Source: Streptomyces sp. NRRL B-24484
GTDB lineage: Bacteria > Actinomycetota > Actinomycetes > Streptomycetales > Streptomycetaceae
DNA length: 22,602 nt
Direction: 5' to 3'
NCBI RefSeq assembly: GCF_000717715.1
Contig: NZ_JOAI01000072.1
Coordinates: 1 to 22,602, forward strand
Shown: positions 14,088 to 22,502 of the stretch, one piece after another
Position numbering within the stretch: the first letter of the stretch is position 1
Layout of the letters: each line of letters opens with the position of its first letter
Translations under genes and position numbers: made by a program
The notes under the pieces: model-generated
The model's input: only the letters and a program-made list of their open reading frames with translations
What the model was told of the DNA's origin: nothing
Databases searched by the model: none

Positions 14088-16150
14088 CCTCAGTCCGGTC
14101 GTCCCACCGCAGCGCGTCGCTGCAGGCCGTGCGCACCTGAACTCCCGCTTCGCGGAGGACATCTGGTCTCTCGCACCGCTGATCGAGAACCCGAGCGAGG
14201 AAACGTCGTCGATCCACTGGCGCAACTGCCCCGAGCCGTTCCCGCGGGAGCTGCGGCTGCTGGTGTGGATGCTGATCAACGGGGAGCTCCGCCCGACGTT
14301 CCTGCGCGAGCGTGCCCGGACTTTTCGCTCTCGCACCAGCGTCGCCGGCACCGTGACGACCGTGCGCGTGTGGATGGACCTGGCCCGATGGCTCTCGGCC
14401 CACGGCTCCAGCACCTTCGCCGACTGCGACTCCGAGATGCTCTACGCATACGCCACCCACCTGCGCGAGGCCGGGGGCAGCCGAAGCTCCGTCGCCCAGG
14501 CGCTCCTGGCCCTGACCCGCCTGTGGGCCTTCGACGAACTCACCGCCCGCCCGGCCGGGATCGGCCGGCCGCCCTGGGACGAGCATGGTGCCGACGACTA
14601 CCTGCCCGCCGCATCCACGAGCGGTGGGGAGAACGCCACCGACGCCATCGCCGAGGCGACGATGGGACCCCTGCTGGTGTGGGCAATGCGCATGGTCGAC
14701 GACCTGGCCGACGACGTCCTCACGGCCTGGGCCGAGCACCAGAAGGTCCTTGCCGTCGCCAAGACCACCACCCCGACCGGAACCGGCCTCGCGGCCCTCG
14801 ACGCCTACACGAAACTGCTCGGTGCCACCGGCGCGTCCGTTCCCGTGATCCGTTACCGGGGCCGCACCGTCCTTGCCCGCCAGTACATCGCCGCGCTCAC
14901 CGGAGCCTCCATGGACCAGGTGAACCAATACGCCAAGCGCGGCCTGACCCGGGCGGCCCGGCTGAGGCCGGGCCCCTGCCCTCTGCGTACTCCGATCAGG
15001 GGAACTGTGCACGGACAGCCGTGGCGCGAAGCGGTGAACCTGGACGAGTCCCCTCCCTGATGCGCCACCTCGGCACCGCCTGCTTCATCGTCATCGCCTA
15101 CCTCACCGGCATGCGCCCCGGCGAGGTGCTGGGCCTGCGCACCGGCTGCTGCCCCGACCCGCCGCCCGAACCCGACGGAACCCCGGGCCGCCACCTCGTC
15201 CGCGGCCGCGAGTTCAAGACCGCCCGCGACGAGGACGGCAACCACCTCTCGCGCGGCACCGAGCGCGCCCTGCCCTGGGTCGCCATCGCCCCCGTCGTCA
15301 ACGCCATCCGCGTCCTGGAACGCATGGTCCCCGACGGCCATCTGCTCTTCGACAGCCGCACCCACCACTTCACCAGCCCCAGGCCCGCAACCGGCTCCCT
15401 CACCGCGAGCTCCATGGTCCGGAGGATCGAGGACTTCATCACCTGGGCCAACGCCGAAGCCGCCCGTCACGGCCTCGCCCGTGAGGCCATCCCACCCGAC
15501 CCCCACGGCAGGGTCGCCGGCGCCCGCTTCCGCCGTACTCTCGCCTGGCACATCGCCCGCCGCCCCGGCGGCCTCGTCGCCCTCGCGATCCAGTACGGGC
15601 ACCTACGCACCGCAATCTCTGCCGGCCATGCCTCCCGCAGCCGCGACGGCATCCACACCCTGCTCGACATCGAGACCGTCCGCGCCGTCGGTGACACCGC
15701 CACCAACCTCCACCAGCATCTCGAATACGGTGGGGGCATCTCCGGTCCAGCAGCGCGTCGGGCCATCCAGGTCGCCGCCCGCGCCCCCGAGTTCGCCGGC
15801 ACCGCGATCACCGCCACCACCGCCCGCCGCGACCTCGCCAACGACGACCTGATGATCTACGACAACCCGAACACCCTGCTCATGTGCGTCTACAAACGTG
15901 ACCAGGCCCTGTGCCACCGCGACACGCCCCCAGCAGCACCAGCACCCCCACTCTCGACCGCTGCATCGCCGGGTGTGCCAACATCGCCCGCACCGACCAG
16001 CACGCCGAGCACCTGCGCCACCGCGCCCAGACCTCGCCCGCCAGGCCACCCACCTGCCCGGTCCGCTCGCCGACCGCCTCACCGCTACCGCCGGCCGCTT
16101 CACCGCCCTCGCCGACCGGCACCACGCCGACCGCCGCACCCGCCCTCGAC
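14088..16150 (+). pseudogene. Tyrosine-recombinase-type integrase (Tn554 TnpB-like), broken
   Basis: Coding sense begins directly at the IS3 border with VVPPQRVAAGRAHLNSRF and has no start codon, so the insertion removed the N-terminus. It runs in one frame to about 15055 (GRPPWDEHGADDYLPAA, MRMVDDLADDV), then steps one base back at a C-run (CCCCTCCCTGA) into TGMRPGEVLGL, the first catalytic arginine box. RFRRTLAWHI and QYGHLRTA are the second box. Further back-steps occur near 15930 and 16030, into LDRCIAGCANIARTDQH and LARQATHLPGPLADRL. The expected nucleophile tyrosine of the SAGY(A)SRSRDGIH block is read as His (CAT 15627-15629). With insertion, frameshifts and that change the gene is not functional as read. 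The intact family is roughly 700 residues. Confidence 0.75.
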
Positions 16151-16543
16151 GAACGCGACCGCATCCGTGCCGCCATTGACCGCATTCTCGCCGGCACTCC
16201 CGAGCACTCCAACGGTGCAATGACCATCGTCGCCCTCGCCCAAGAAGCCGGCGTCCCCCGCAACGCCCTCACCCAGCGCCACCTCGACCTGAAGAACGAC
16301 TTCTACGCCAAGGTCCGCGACCGCGGCAAGATTCCGGATAGCGAGGCCCGCCTGCGCAGGCAGATCGTCAAACTCAAGGAACTGAGGGCCAAGGACGCCG
16401 AGGAGCTCAAGGGGCTACGGGCAGATGTCCAGGCCCTCGTTCAGAGCGTCAACCAACTCACTCTGGAGAAGCAGCAGTTGAGAACAGAACCGACCACGCC
16501 AACCTCCAGCCTGCGGCTTTTGTCGGCGCACCCTCAGCCATGA
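16139..16543 (+). CDS. Small coiled-coil partner of the recombinase (TnpC-like), start lost or unclear
   Basis: The frame from about 16139 gives LDERDRIRAAIDRILAGTPEHS, then TIVALAQEAGVPRNALTQRH, an HTH-like unit, then a long heptad-rich coiled coil (ARLRRQIVKLKELRAKDAEEL to LVQSVNQLTLEKQQLR). Small proteins of this layout sit directly downstream of TnpB-like recombinases, as TnpC does in Tn554. The conserved front has no ATG or GTG before it; the first in-frame ATG is at 16220 and would drop about 27 conserved residues. So the gene is either broken at its start or affected by the same base loss as the recombinase gene. It probably modulates excision or target choice; that is by analogy. Confidence 0.6.
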   Translation, partial: PALDERDRIRAAIDRILAGTPEHSNGAMTIVALAQEAGVPRNALTQRHLDLKNDFYAKVRDRGKIPDSEARLRRQIVKLKELRAKDAEELKGLRADVQALVQSVNQLTLEKQQLRTEPTTPTSSLRLLSAHPQP

Positions 16544-16583
16544 GGCCATGGTTAGTTCGACCATCTGCCAAGCTGGCGGACGT

Positions 16584-18191
16584 CTACCGGGTGTAGCCGG
16601 TATCACCGTCCGAAGCGAGAGTCCCGGAGATGACGTAAGACGCCCCAACGGGCAAGCCAAGCCTCGCCGCCCAGGACAGCGCCTCGGCGTGGGACGCGTC
16701 GCGCTCGGCCAGGCGGGCGGCGGCCAAGGAGGGCGGCACCTTGTCCTCGTTCAGCAAGACGGCCCACTGGCTGCCGGTGAGGGCCAAGTAGCGCAGGTGC
16801 GGAAAGTCCGCGAGCACGGTCAGATCCTGGACCGTGGCCTGGGAGAGATCCAGGCAGCGCAGATTCGGCGCCGTACGCAGCGGGGTGATGTCAGCCGGGG
16901 CGGTGGTGGCGAGGTCCAGCGAGCTGAGGTGCGGGTGGCCCTCGAGCGGTGCGAGGTCGCCTCCGTGGAGACTGACGGCCAGGGACTCGACAGGCAGGTT
17001 CCGGAGGGGGGTCAGGTCGGTGACAGGGCGGCGCTTGAGTTCGAGCTTCTGTACGTGGGGCGCGGCAGCGAGCGGGGTGAGGTCCATCGGGCTGGTAGGG
17101 GCGTTGACCTGGATCAGAACGGCCTGGAGATCAGGCGACACGGTGTGAGGGATTCCGCCGGATCGCAGCTCCTGATCGGACCCGGGCTCGCGCGGCCCCT
17201 CCACGAAGTCGATGTAGTCGACGTCGTCCTCCTCCACCTCGTAGGCGCCCCGATCCAGCAGGTCCAGGTAGCGGGCGAGGAGCGAGGTGACGGAGTCGCA
17301 GAGGTAGAGCGGCCCGTCGTAGTAGTCGCGGCCGATCTCGATCACTTGTCCGGGCAGTCCGGCATGGGCCGGGGACATGTCAACCGCCAGGTAGTTGCCA
17401 TCGTCGGCAGTGGCGAACGGGAGCCACGCGGGGTGCTCGTGGCAACGCCGGACCGTACCGGGCGGGTCGGCGTCCAGGACGACCGCGTCCCAGTGGTTCT
17501 CCCAGCCGGTCCACACAGGTTCCCGCAGGTCGGCGTTGGCGCCGACCAGCCGGGCCAGCGGCATCCAGCTGAGGTTGCCGAACAGGCCACAGGCGTCATC
17601 CCCGCTGCCGTCCGCGGCCAGGTACAGCGCGCGCAGGTCGGCGGGCAGCGGTCGGCCGAGGCGGCGCTCCGCGTCGGCGAGGGCCGCCTCGGTCACGGGC
17701 GGTGGCAGTGTCTCGGAGCGTCCCAGGATCTCGGCGCGTCGCTCCAGGTAGGCACGAAGCCGGGCAAGCGCCAGCTCCGGGTCGCCCGCCGGGCCGGCCG
17801 TGCCCTCGTTCTGGGCGTACCCCGCCGGGGAGAGCCGGTAGCCGTGATCCAGCACAGCCAGGAAGCCCGGACGCTCTCCGTGGAGGCGTGAGACGACGTC
17901 ATGGGACGCGACCAGCGAGTACTCCCCGGACGGCCGGCACCGTATTTCCAGTCTGGTGCGCTCCCAACCGTGAGCTGTGCCCACTGCCGCCGTCACGTCG
18001 CTCAGGTCTTGGAAGCGGCCGGCGAAATAGAGCGGCCGCGGCGTCGCGTCGGAAAGCACGCATTCGCCGGAGACGCCGAGGCCGGAGAGGCCTTCGGTGC
18101 TGACGAGCACCGCCTCTGTCCAGCCTTCCGGTGCGTTCGCCGCGATTGTCCTGACCACCCGCGCGACGCCTTGCTCAATCAGCTCGGCCAT
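16584..18191 (-). CDS. SUKH (SMI1/KNR4) protein with leucine-rich repeats
   Basis: The 535-residue protein has three parts. Residues 1-125 are an unrecognised alpha/beta region. Residues about 164-312 are a SUKH domain, with ERRLGRPLPADLRALYLAADG as its opening helix and a central HPAWLPFATADDGNYLAVD block, both characteristic. Residues about 369-472 are leucine-rich repeats of roughly 21-24 residues (DLTPLAAAPHVQKLEL, ITPLRTAPNLRCLDLS, VLADFPHLRYLAL). SUKH proteins in bacteria are often immunity proteins against polymorphic toxins or regulators of partner binding. No toxin gene is adjacent, so the role is open. I start at the ATG 18191, preceded by AAGCGGAA; an upstream ATG at 18227 has no SD. 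No signal peptide: cytoplasmic. Confidence 0.82.
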   Translation of the reverse strand: MAELIEQGVARVVRTIAANAPEGWTEAVLVSTEGLSGLGVSGECVLSDATPRPLYFAGRFQDLSDVTAAVGTAHGWERTRLEIRCRPSGEYSLVASHDVVSRLHGERPGFLAVLDHGYRLSPAGYAQNEGTAGPAGDPELALARLRAYLERRAEILGRSETLPPPVTEAALADAERRLGRPLPADLRALYLAADGSGDDACGLFGNLSWMPLARLVGANADLREPVWTGWENHWDAVVLDADPPGTVRRCHEHPAWLPFATADDGNYLAVDMSPAHAGLPGQVIEIGRDYYDGPLYLCDSVTSLLARYLDLLDRGAYEVEEDDVDYIDFVEGPREPGSDQELRSGGIPHTVSPDLQAVLIQVNAPTSPMDLTPLAAAPHVQKLELKRRPVTDLTPLRNLPVESLAVSLHGGDLAPLEGHPHLSSLDLATTAPADITPLRTAPNLRCLDLSQATVQDLTVLADFPHLRYLALTGSQWAVLLNEDKVPPSLAAARLAERDASHAEALSWAARLGLPVGASYVISGTLASDGDTGYTR

Positions 18192-18669
18192 GTTCTGTTC
18201 CGCTTCTGTCGACACTCCGCTGATCATCGCAGGGGACCACGACAGAGTCGGTCAGGGGTGTCCCGGCCAGGAACTTTCGCAGGATCAACCAGCCGCTTTG
18301 CAAGATCGAATTACTTGTGCCCCAGCTAGCTGCAGCGACTTGTCGCGGGGAAATCCGGTGGCCTTTGCGGCGGGGCTTGATCACCCCTTTGGTGTACAGA
18401 CCATGCTCACCGTGGTGCGGCGGGAGAAGCTGACAGCGGAGGGAACTGAAGCAAAGGGCCGGGAAACCGTGGCGGGTGCGGCCCGTCCGGATGAAGGGGT
18501 TCTCGTCGTCAGCGTCGCGCATCCATGGACGGCGTCACGCCCGGCCAGGGGGTCCGAGCAGGGCAGGACGATCCCAGAACCCGCTGCCCAGGTCGCGGAC
18601 GCACTCCTTGTCCGCCGCCCCGCGGACTCCGTCTGCCACACACCATCGCCCGACATCAAGGGGACGACA
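18192..18669. other. Intergenic region between divergent SUKH and His-rich genes
   Basis: About 480 bases that should carry both promoters. Two adjacent palindromes are visible: CAGCTAGCTG (18323-18332) and GCGACTTGTCGC (18335-18346), possible operators. GTCAGGGGTGTCC (18251-18263) also occurs inside the IS3 element near its right end (14060-14072). The frame of the downstream gene is open for much of this stretch but without a ribosome binding site or family signature. Confidence 0.4.
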
Positions 18670-19482
18670 ATGGACATGCACCACGGACACCAAACACACC
18701 ACGGCGGCCACGGCGGCGACCCGACACTCGGCTCCCACGGCATGTTGGTCGTCGGCGGAGACGTCATCTACATGTCGCATCTGCCGATGTTCATGGCCCC
18801 GCACAACTACCAGGTCATCCTGCAGGTCGGAGTGGACGACGCCGTCGGCTCGGTACTCCGCTCCCATCGGCATGCCGTTCCCGAAGAGCCCTACGACACC
18901 TTCATTCCCGACGATTTCCCGATGAGTGAACTCGATCCGAAAGGCACCGGTCCTCGGCGGACCTCGATGACCGGTACGTTCTTCTGTGGTCACTTCGAGC
19001 GGAAGGGAGGGAAGCACCCGCCGCTCGCCGAACGCGCTGTCGTCACCGTCCAGAGCATCGTGCACTTCCAGGAGCTCGACGTGCAGGCGGAGCACGGAGA
19101 CGACAGCCAGCTGTCCTACCTCTGCTTCGGCCGCGGCGGGCAGTTGCATCTCGCGCACCGGATCGTGGGCGCGCCCAACTTCGACCAGGTCCTCACCGTC
19201 CGGCCCGTCCCCAGCACCGCGACCGACATGCGCGGGGACCAGCTGCCCGACGACGAGGCCACCCTGGAGAAGTTCTTCGCAGAGCGCTTCGCCTCGGCCG
19301 AACCGGTTGAGATCGGCGAGCGGACCGACAACGCCGACCATCGAGTGGTGCCCCCGGAGCGTGTCCGCGGGGTCTTCTTCGCCACCGCGCCGCCGAGCGG
19401 ATTCCACGGATTCGCCGTGCAGTTGGAGGCGACGCAGGAGGTGTACATGGAGACCGGCGATCTGGCCGCGCCCCAGCAGTGA
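18670..19482 (+). CDS. Unrecognised protein with His-rich N-terminus
   Basis: The 270-residue protein starts at an ATG with AAGGGG about six bases upstream. The first 23 residues hold seven histidines (MDMHHGHQTHHGGHGG), a likely metal-binding tail. Then comes a beta-rich body: LVVGGDVIYMSHLPMFM, NYQVILQVGVDD, TGTFFCGHFERKGG, AVVTVQSIVHFQEL, YLCFGRGGQLHLAHRIVG, and near the end GVFFATAPPSGFHGFAVQLE. There is no signal peptide or membrane segment. The regular strand pattern suggests a beta-barrel or sandwich fold. I do not recognise a named family and give no function. Confidence 0.8.
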   Translation: MDMHHGHQTHHGGHGGDPTLGSHGMLVVGGDVIYMSHLPMFMAPHNYQVILQVGVDDAVGSVLRSHRHAVPEEPYDTFIPDDFPMSELDPKGTGPRRTSMTGTFFCGHFERKGGKHPPLAERAVVTVQSIVHFQELDVQAEHGDDSQLSYLCFGRGGQLHLAHRIVGAPNFDQVLTVRPVPSTATDMRGDQLPDDEATLEKFFAERFASAEPVEIGERTDNADHRVVPPERVRGVFFATAPPSGFHGFAVQLEATQEVYMETGDLAAPQQ

Positions 19483-19677
19483 CATCCCGCTGGGCGCCCT
19501 CCATGAGCCGTCGCTGACCGGCGCCCACTGCCCGCGCTGCCTGCTGGTGCGCCAAGTGCTCGGTGTGGCGGCGACGGTGGCGGCCGGGTCGGGCCGCAGC
19601 ACGATCCGCGCGGCTGGCGTCCAGGAATGCCGCCGGCAGACGCCGCATCGAGCCCGTGTGGCAGAACCGTCGCACCC

Positions 19678-19957
19678 TGAGCTTGTTCCGCTTTGACGGA
19701 CACCGTTGGTGCGGTGGTCAGGCCGCCAGGGCAGTCTCGTATTCGGCGGAACTGCGGGAGCCGGGGCTGCTGTGCAGCCTGCGTATGTTGTACCAGGCTT
19801 CGATCCACTCGAAGATCGCGGTCCGTGCTGCGGCCCGGCTGGGCCAGGGGCGGTCGCCGGGCAACTCGCGTTTGAGGGTGGCGAAGAAGGACTCGGCGAG
19901 CACGTTGTCCCAGCACTGGCCGGTGTGGCCGACCGACAGTCGGACTCCGAACTTGCC
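19678..19957 (-). mobile_element. IS3-family remnant (end of OrfB plus terminal repeat)
   Basis: The minus strand encodes the last part of an IS3 OrfB, from FGVRLSVGHTGQCWDN, with the catalytic Glu in VLAESFFATLKRELPG, to the tail WIEAWYNIRRLHS and a stop at 19718. Beyond the stop is a terminal sequence, TGAGCTTGTTCCGC at 19678, followed by TTTGACGGACACC, in the style of IS3 ends that begin TGA. It is not the same IS as the one at 12823. Everything upstream of about 19957 (OrfA and two thirds of OrfB) is missing; the sequence there changes to the IS5-type element. Confidence 0.75.
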
Positions 19958-19982
19958 TGTTATAAGGGCGTCCGCCAGTAGG

Positions 19983-20867
19983 TCATCGGATTCGTGGGCT
20001 TCGAGGGCGGGTGTTCCAGCGGTAGAGGGTCCAGGCGCGTCGGATCAGGCAGCGGACCGTGATGACGGTGGCGGCCAGGGCGAGGAAGAACTCGACGGCC
20101 GCTCTCCGACGTTCGGTGCAGCGCCGGAGCTTGCCGAAGTTGTTCATCCAGGAGTTCGTGCGTTCGACGACCCACCGGCCGCCGGTCTGGATCGGGCTCT
20201 TCGCGCCGCGCGGGGCGATGCGGGCGTCGATCCTCCGGCCGGCCAGGTCATCGTGGACGATCCGGTAGTCGTAGCCGGCGTCCAGGGCGAGACGTGGATA
20301 CTCCGGCAGCGGCCCGAGGGCCTGTTCGAGGGCGGTGAAGCGGTCGAGGGTGGCGGGCAGCAGGGTGTGGTCGCGGGTGTTGGCCGGTGCCGGTTCGGTG
20401 ACCAGGGGTATGCCGGTGCCGTCGGTCAACTGAGAGCGTTCCAGCCCGAGTTTGGCGCGGTCGACCGGGCTCTTCCCGGCGCATTCACCGCCGGAGGGCG
20501 CCTTGGTGATGCAGCCGTCGGCGCTGAGGCGGTCGAGTTTGAGGCCGACCATGTGGTCGTAGGCGGCGAGCGCGAGCAGCCGCAGGCTCTCCATCACGCC
20601 GTCGGCGATCCACTCGTCGCGGCGTCGGCGCAAGGTGGTGGCCGAGCAGTGCTCGTCGGCGGCGCGTTCGTATCCGCAGCCGAAGACCAGGACCTGCACC
20701 CGCCGGTCGAAGACGACGGCGTCGCTGAACCGAGGATTGTGACAGCCCAGCGGGTGCCGGTCCTCGCGCACAGGCAGGAGCGCGAGGAACTGGTCGCGGA
20801 TCGGGTCGAGAATGCATGATGGGACGGCAGGCCTGCACGAGGCGATTCCACAGCTGCCGCCTCGCAT
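19983..20867 (-). CDS. IS5-family DDE transposase
   Basis: The 294-residue protein matches IS5-family transposases of streptomycetes: FLALLPVREDRHPLGCHNPR near the start, CSATTLRRRRDEWIADGVM, then the DDE core with Asp in SADGCITKAPSGGE, Asp in LDAGYDYR and Glu in RWVVERTNSWMNN, and a basic tail. All three catalytic residues are present and length is normal (about 280), so it may be active. The ATG at 20867 is the frame's first start; homologous sequence seems to begin near VPSCILDPIRDQF, so the true start could be slightly internal. Possible element ends are AAGGGCGTCCGCCAGTAGG just left of the stop and CCTCTGGCGGCGCGAGG (20903-20919), which are imperfect inverted repeats. Confidence 0.85.
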   Translation of the reverse strand: MRGGSCGIASCRPAVPSCILDPIRDQFLALLPVREDRHPLGCHNPRFSDAVVFDRRVQVLVFGCGYERAADEHCSATTLRRRRDEWIADGVMESLRLLALAAYDHMVGLKLDRLSADGCITKAPSGGECAGKSPVDRAKLGLERSQLTDGTGIPLVTEPAPANTRDHTLLPATLDRFTALEQALGPLPEYPRLALDAGYDYRIVHDDLAGRRIDARIAPRGAKSPIQTGGRWVVERTNSWMNNFGKLRRCTERRRAAVEFFLALAATVITVRCLIRRAWTLYRWNTRPRSPRIR

Positions 20868-21042
20868 GCCGACGGGGCGCTTGCCCTCAGCCGCGACTTG
20901 AGCCTCTGGCGGCGCGAGGAAGTCCTCACGATCCTGCAGGACGGGTCATAGCGTCAAACCTGGGATCGACCAACTCACGATGATCAACGGTGGCCATCTT
21001 CACCTGCAGGCCGGCCTCACCCAGCACGATCAAGCCCGGGCT

Positions 21043-21384
21043 TCAATGCCCGCGTCGGGACTTCCACGTGAAGGCGTCTGCGGTCCGCCTGGCCAACGCG
21101 CTGGTCTGCCAGGATTCCGTGATGTCGGTCCACTTGTGGAGGTATGCGCTCCGGGCACCATCTTCTGCCAGTTGGTCGTAGACGAGGTTGAACCTGTAGA
21201 CGCTGCCCTCGTCGGAGATGACTTGGTCCTCTTCGTGACTGAGGCTCTCCTGCAAAAGGTCGACGACGATTGTCACATCGGGATCAAGCCCCTGAGCACG
21301 CAGAAGCTCCCGCAACCGGGCCCAGAGGTCAATGGGGCTGGTCCGCGGAAGCTTGGTGTACTGAACGAAAATGCTGGAAGCCAT
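21043..21384 (-). CDS. Small hypothetical cytoplasmic protein
   Basis: The 113-residue protein starts at an ATG with GGGAGA about eight bases upstream. It is acidic and helical-looking, with SIFVQYTKLPRTSPIDLWARL, a hydrophobic strand VTIVVDLLQE and a tryptophan-rich end (HKWTDITESW). No signal or membrane segment. Family not recognised. It lies downstream of the lectin gene on the same strand but beyond a terminator, so it is probably transcribed separately. Confidence 0.55.
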   Translation of the reverse strand: MASSIFVQYTKLPRTSPIDLWARLRELLRAQGLDPDVTIVVDLLQESLSHEEDQVISDEGSVYRFNLVYDQLAEDGARSAYLHKWTDITESWQTSALARRTADAFTWKSRRGH

Positions 21385-21512
21385 GAACTCAGTCTCCCAG
21401 CCAGCAGTGCGAACCAGCTTCGGAGAACGGCCGAGGCGAAGGCTCCCCCGGTGCCGCGGCTGAACGAGCCGAACCCATCATTGGCCGACGGCGCCTGCGT
21501 GACATCGAGGAG

Positions 21513-21548
21513 GGGCTGGTGTGGCGGCATCAGCCGCCACACCAGCCC
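21513..21548. terminator. Perfect 16-bp terminator hairpin
   Basis: GGGCTGGTGTGGCGGC (21513-21528) and GCCGCCACACCAGCCC (21533-21548) are exact inverted copies with a four-base loop ATCA. It lies 87 bases after the lectin stop on the minus strand and before the next gene, so it should end the lectin transcript. There is no T-run. Confidence 0.85.
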
Positions 21549-21634
21549 TCACATCCAGTGTCCCGACGAGTCCTCGTTGGTGTCCCGGCTGTCAGGCCGG
21601 GTTGTACGCAAACAAGATTCCCGTCACACAGTCG

Positions 21635-22141
21635 CTACGACGCGCAGTAGTCCACGGTGCTCTGGGACAGACCGTAGGTGCCGCTCGACCAAGCGGCGGA
21701 GCCGTCATACCGGTAGAACACGAAGTTGCCATCGGCCTGGACCATCGCGCGGCCGCCCGGGGCGGAATCCAGCTTCCCGATCGTGCAGACGATGTCGTTG
21801 TCGTGCTGCAGCTTGATGTATCCGGAGGCCGACCAAACCATACGGTTGACGCCCTGGCCGTAGCTGCCGCTGGCCCACAGGGCCCGGCCACCGTCGTTGG
21901 AGTAGAGCACCAGGTTGCCGTCGCTCTGGAAGACCAGCTTCGCGCTCGACGAGTTGACGAAGCTTCCCGCGTACCAGTCGCCCTGGTTGAGGGTGAAGTT
22001 CGCCGCCTGCGCGTCCCAGGTGCCACCGGCCATCGCCTGGGTCGTGGTCAAGCCGAGGGCGGCGACGGCAGCCGCGCAAACCATGGCGGCCCGGGCCGCC
22101 TTCGCTCGGAGGGACGTGGCAGTGCTTCGACGTGCGGTCAT
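21635..22141 (-). CDS. Secreted bulb-type (monocot mannose-binding) lectin
   Basis: The 168-residue protein has a basic N-terminus and hydrophobic stretch ending in an AMAG cleavage site near residue 38, so it is exported. The mature part is a bulb-type lectin domain with three repeats. Two carry a full mannose-binding motif QxDxNxVxY: QSDGNLVLY (72-80) and QADGNFVFY (135-143). The middle one is degenerate (QHDNDIVC). Cys119 and Cys166 may form a disulfide. Start supported by AGAGGAA about six bases upstream of the ATG. Similar secreted lectin-fold proteins serve in sugar binding or as lectin-like bacteriocins; which applies here cannot be told. It stands alone, with its own terminator. Confidence 0.88.
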   Translation of the reverse strand: MTARRSTATSLRAKAARAAMVCAAAVAALGLTTTQAMAGGTWDAQAANFTLNQGDWYAGSFVNSSSAKLVFQSDGNLVLYSNDGGRALWASGSYGQGVNRMVWSASGYIKLQHDNDIVCTIGKLDSAPGGRAMVQADGNFVFYRYDGSAAWSSGTYGLSQSTVDYCAS

Positions 22142-22502
22142 GAATGTTCCTCTTTTTCGTGGTGGAGGTTGTGATGCGGCACGCGGGTTGCGGCGCCGCC
22201 AAGGACGCCCCGCTCGGGGCCTGCCCGTGCTGGGTCGCCCAGGTCTATGGCTGGCCAGGCCCGGTAGCGGAAGAGGGCGGGCCGGCCCGTGGAGGCGTAT
22301 CGCCGGGTGCGGGTCCGGCTGGATCGGGTCAAGGCGACGGGCCGGACAGCGAGGGCGTCGGCAGGGCGCGGGTCAGCTTGGAGTCCGGTGGCGCGGCCGG
22401 CAGCCGGTGTCGGCGCTCACTGCGGCAGGGATCGCTGTCGCTGCCGCATAGTGTTTGTGACGAGCAGGCCGATCAGGTGTAGCAGTAGTTCAGGTTGCCC
22501 TT
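22142..22502. other. Upstream region of the lectin gene
   Basis: About 360 bases without a gene I can support. It should contain the lectin promoter. At its right end a minus-strand frame reads GNLNYCYT to a stop at 22473, possibly the last residues of a gene cut off by the element that begins at about 22503. Confidence 0.4.

Noticed and set aside
18323..18346. Two adjacent short palindromes as defined operators
   Set aside because: Short palindromes are common; no known regulator site matched, so they are only mentioned in the intergenic entry.
19563..20819. 418-codon plus-strand frame opposite the IS5-type transposase
   Set aside because: Shadow; the minus strand carries all DDE motifs.
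20868..21042. Minus-strand short frame reading MATVDHRELVDPRFDAM, between the IS5-type gene and the small hypothetical gene
   Set aside because: Only 23 codons, with no recognisable family. It may be a gene fragment left by transposition, but support is too weak to list.
22473..22502. Minus-strand fragment KGNLNYCYT before a stop
   Set aside because: Too short to assign; noted only as a possible gene end cut by the right-edge element.
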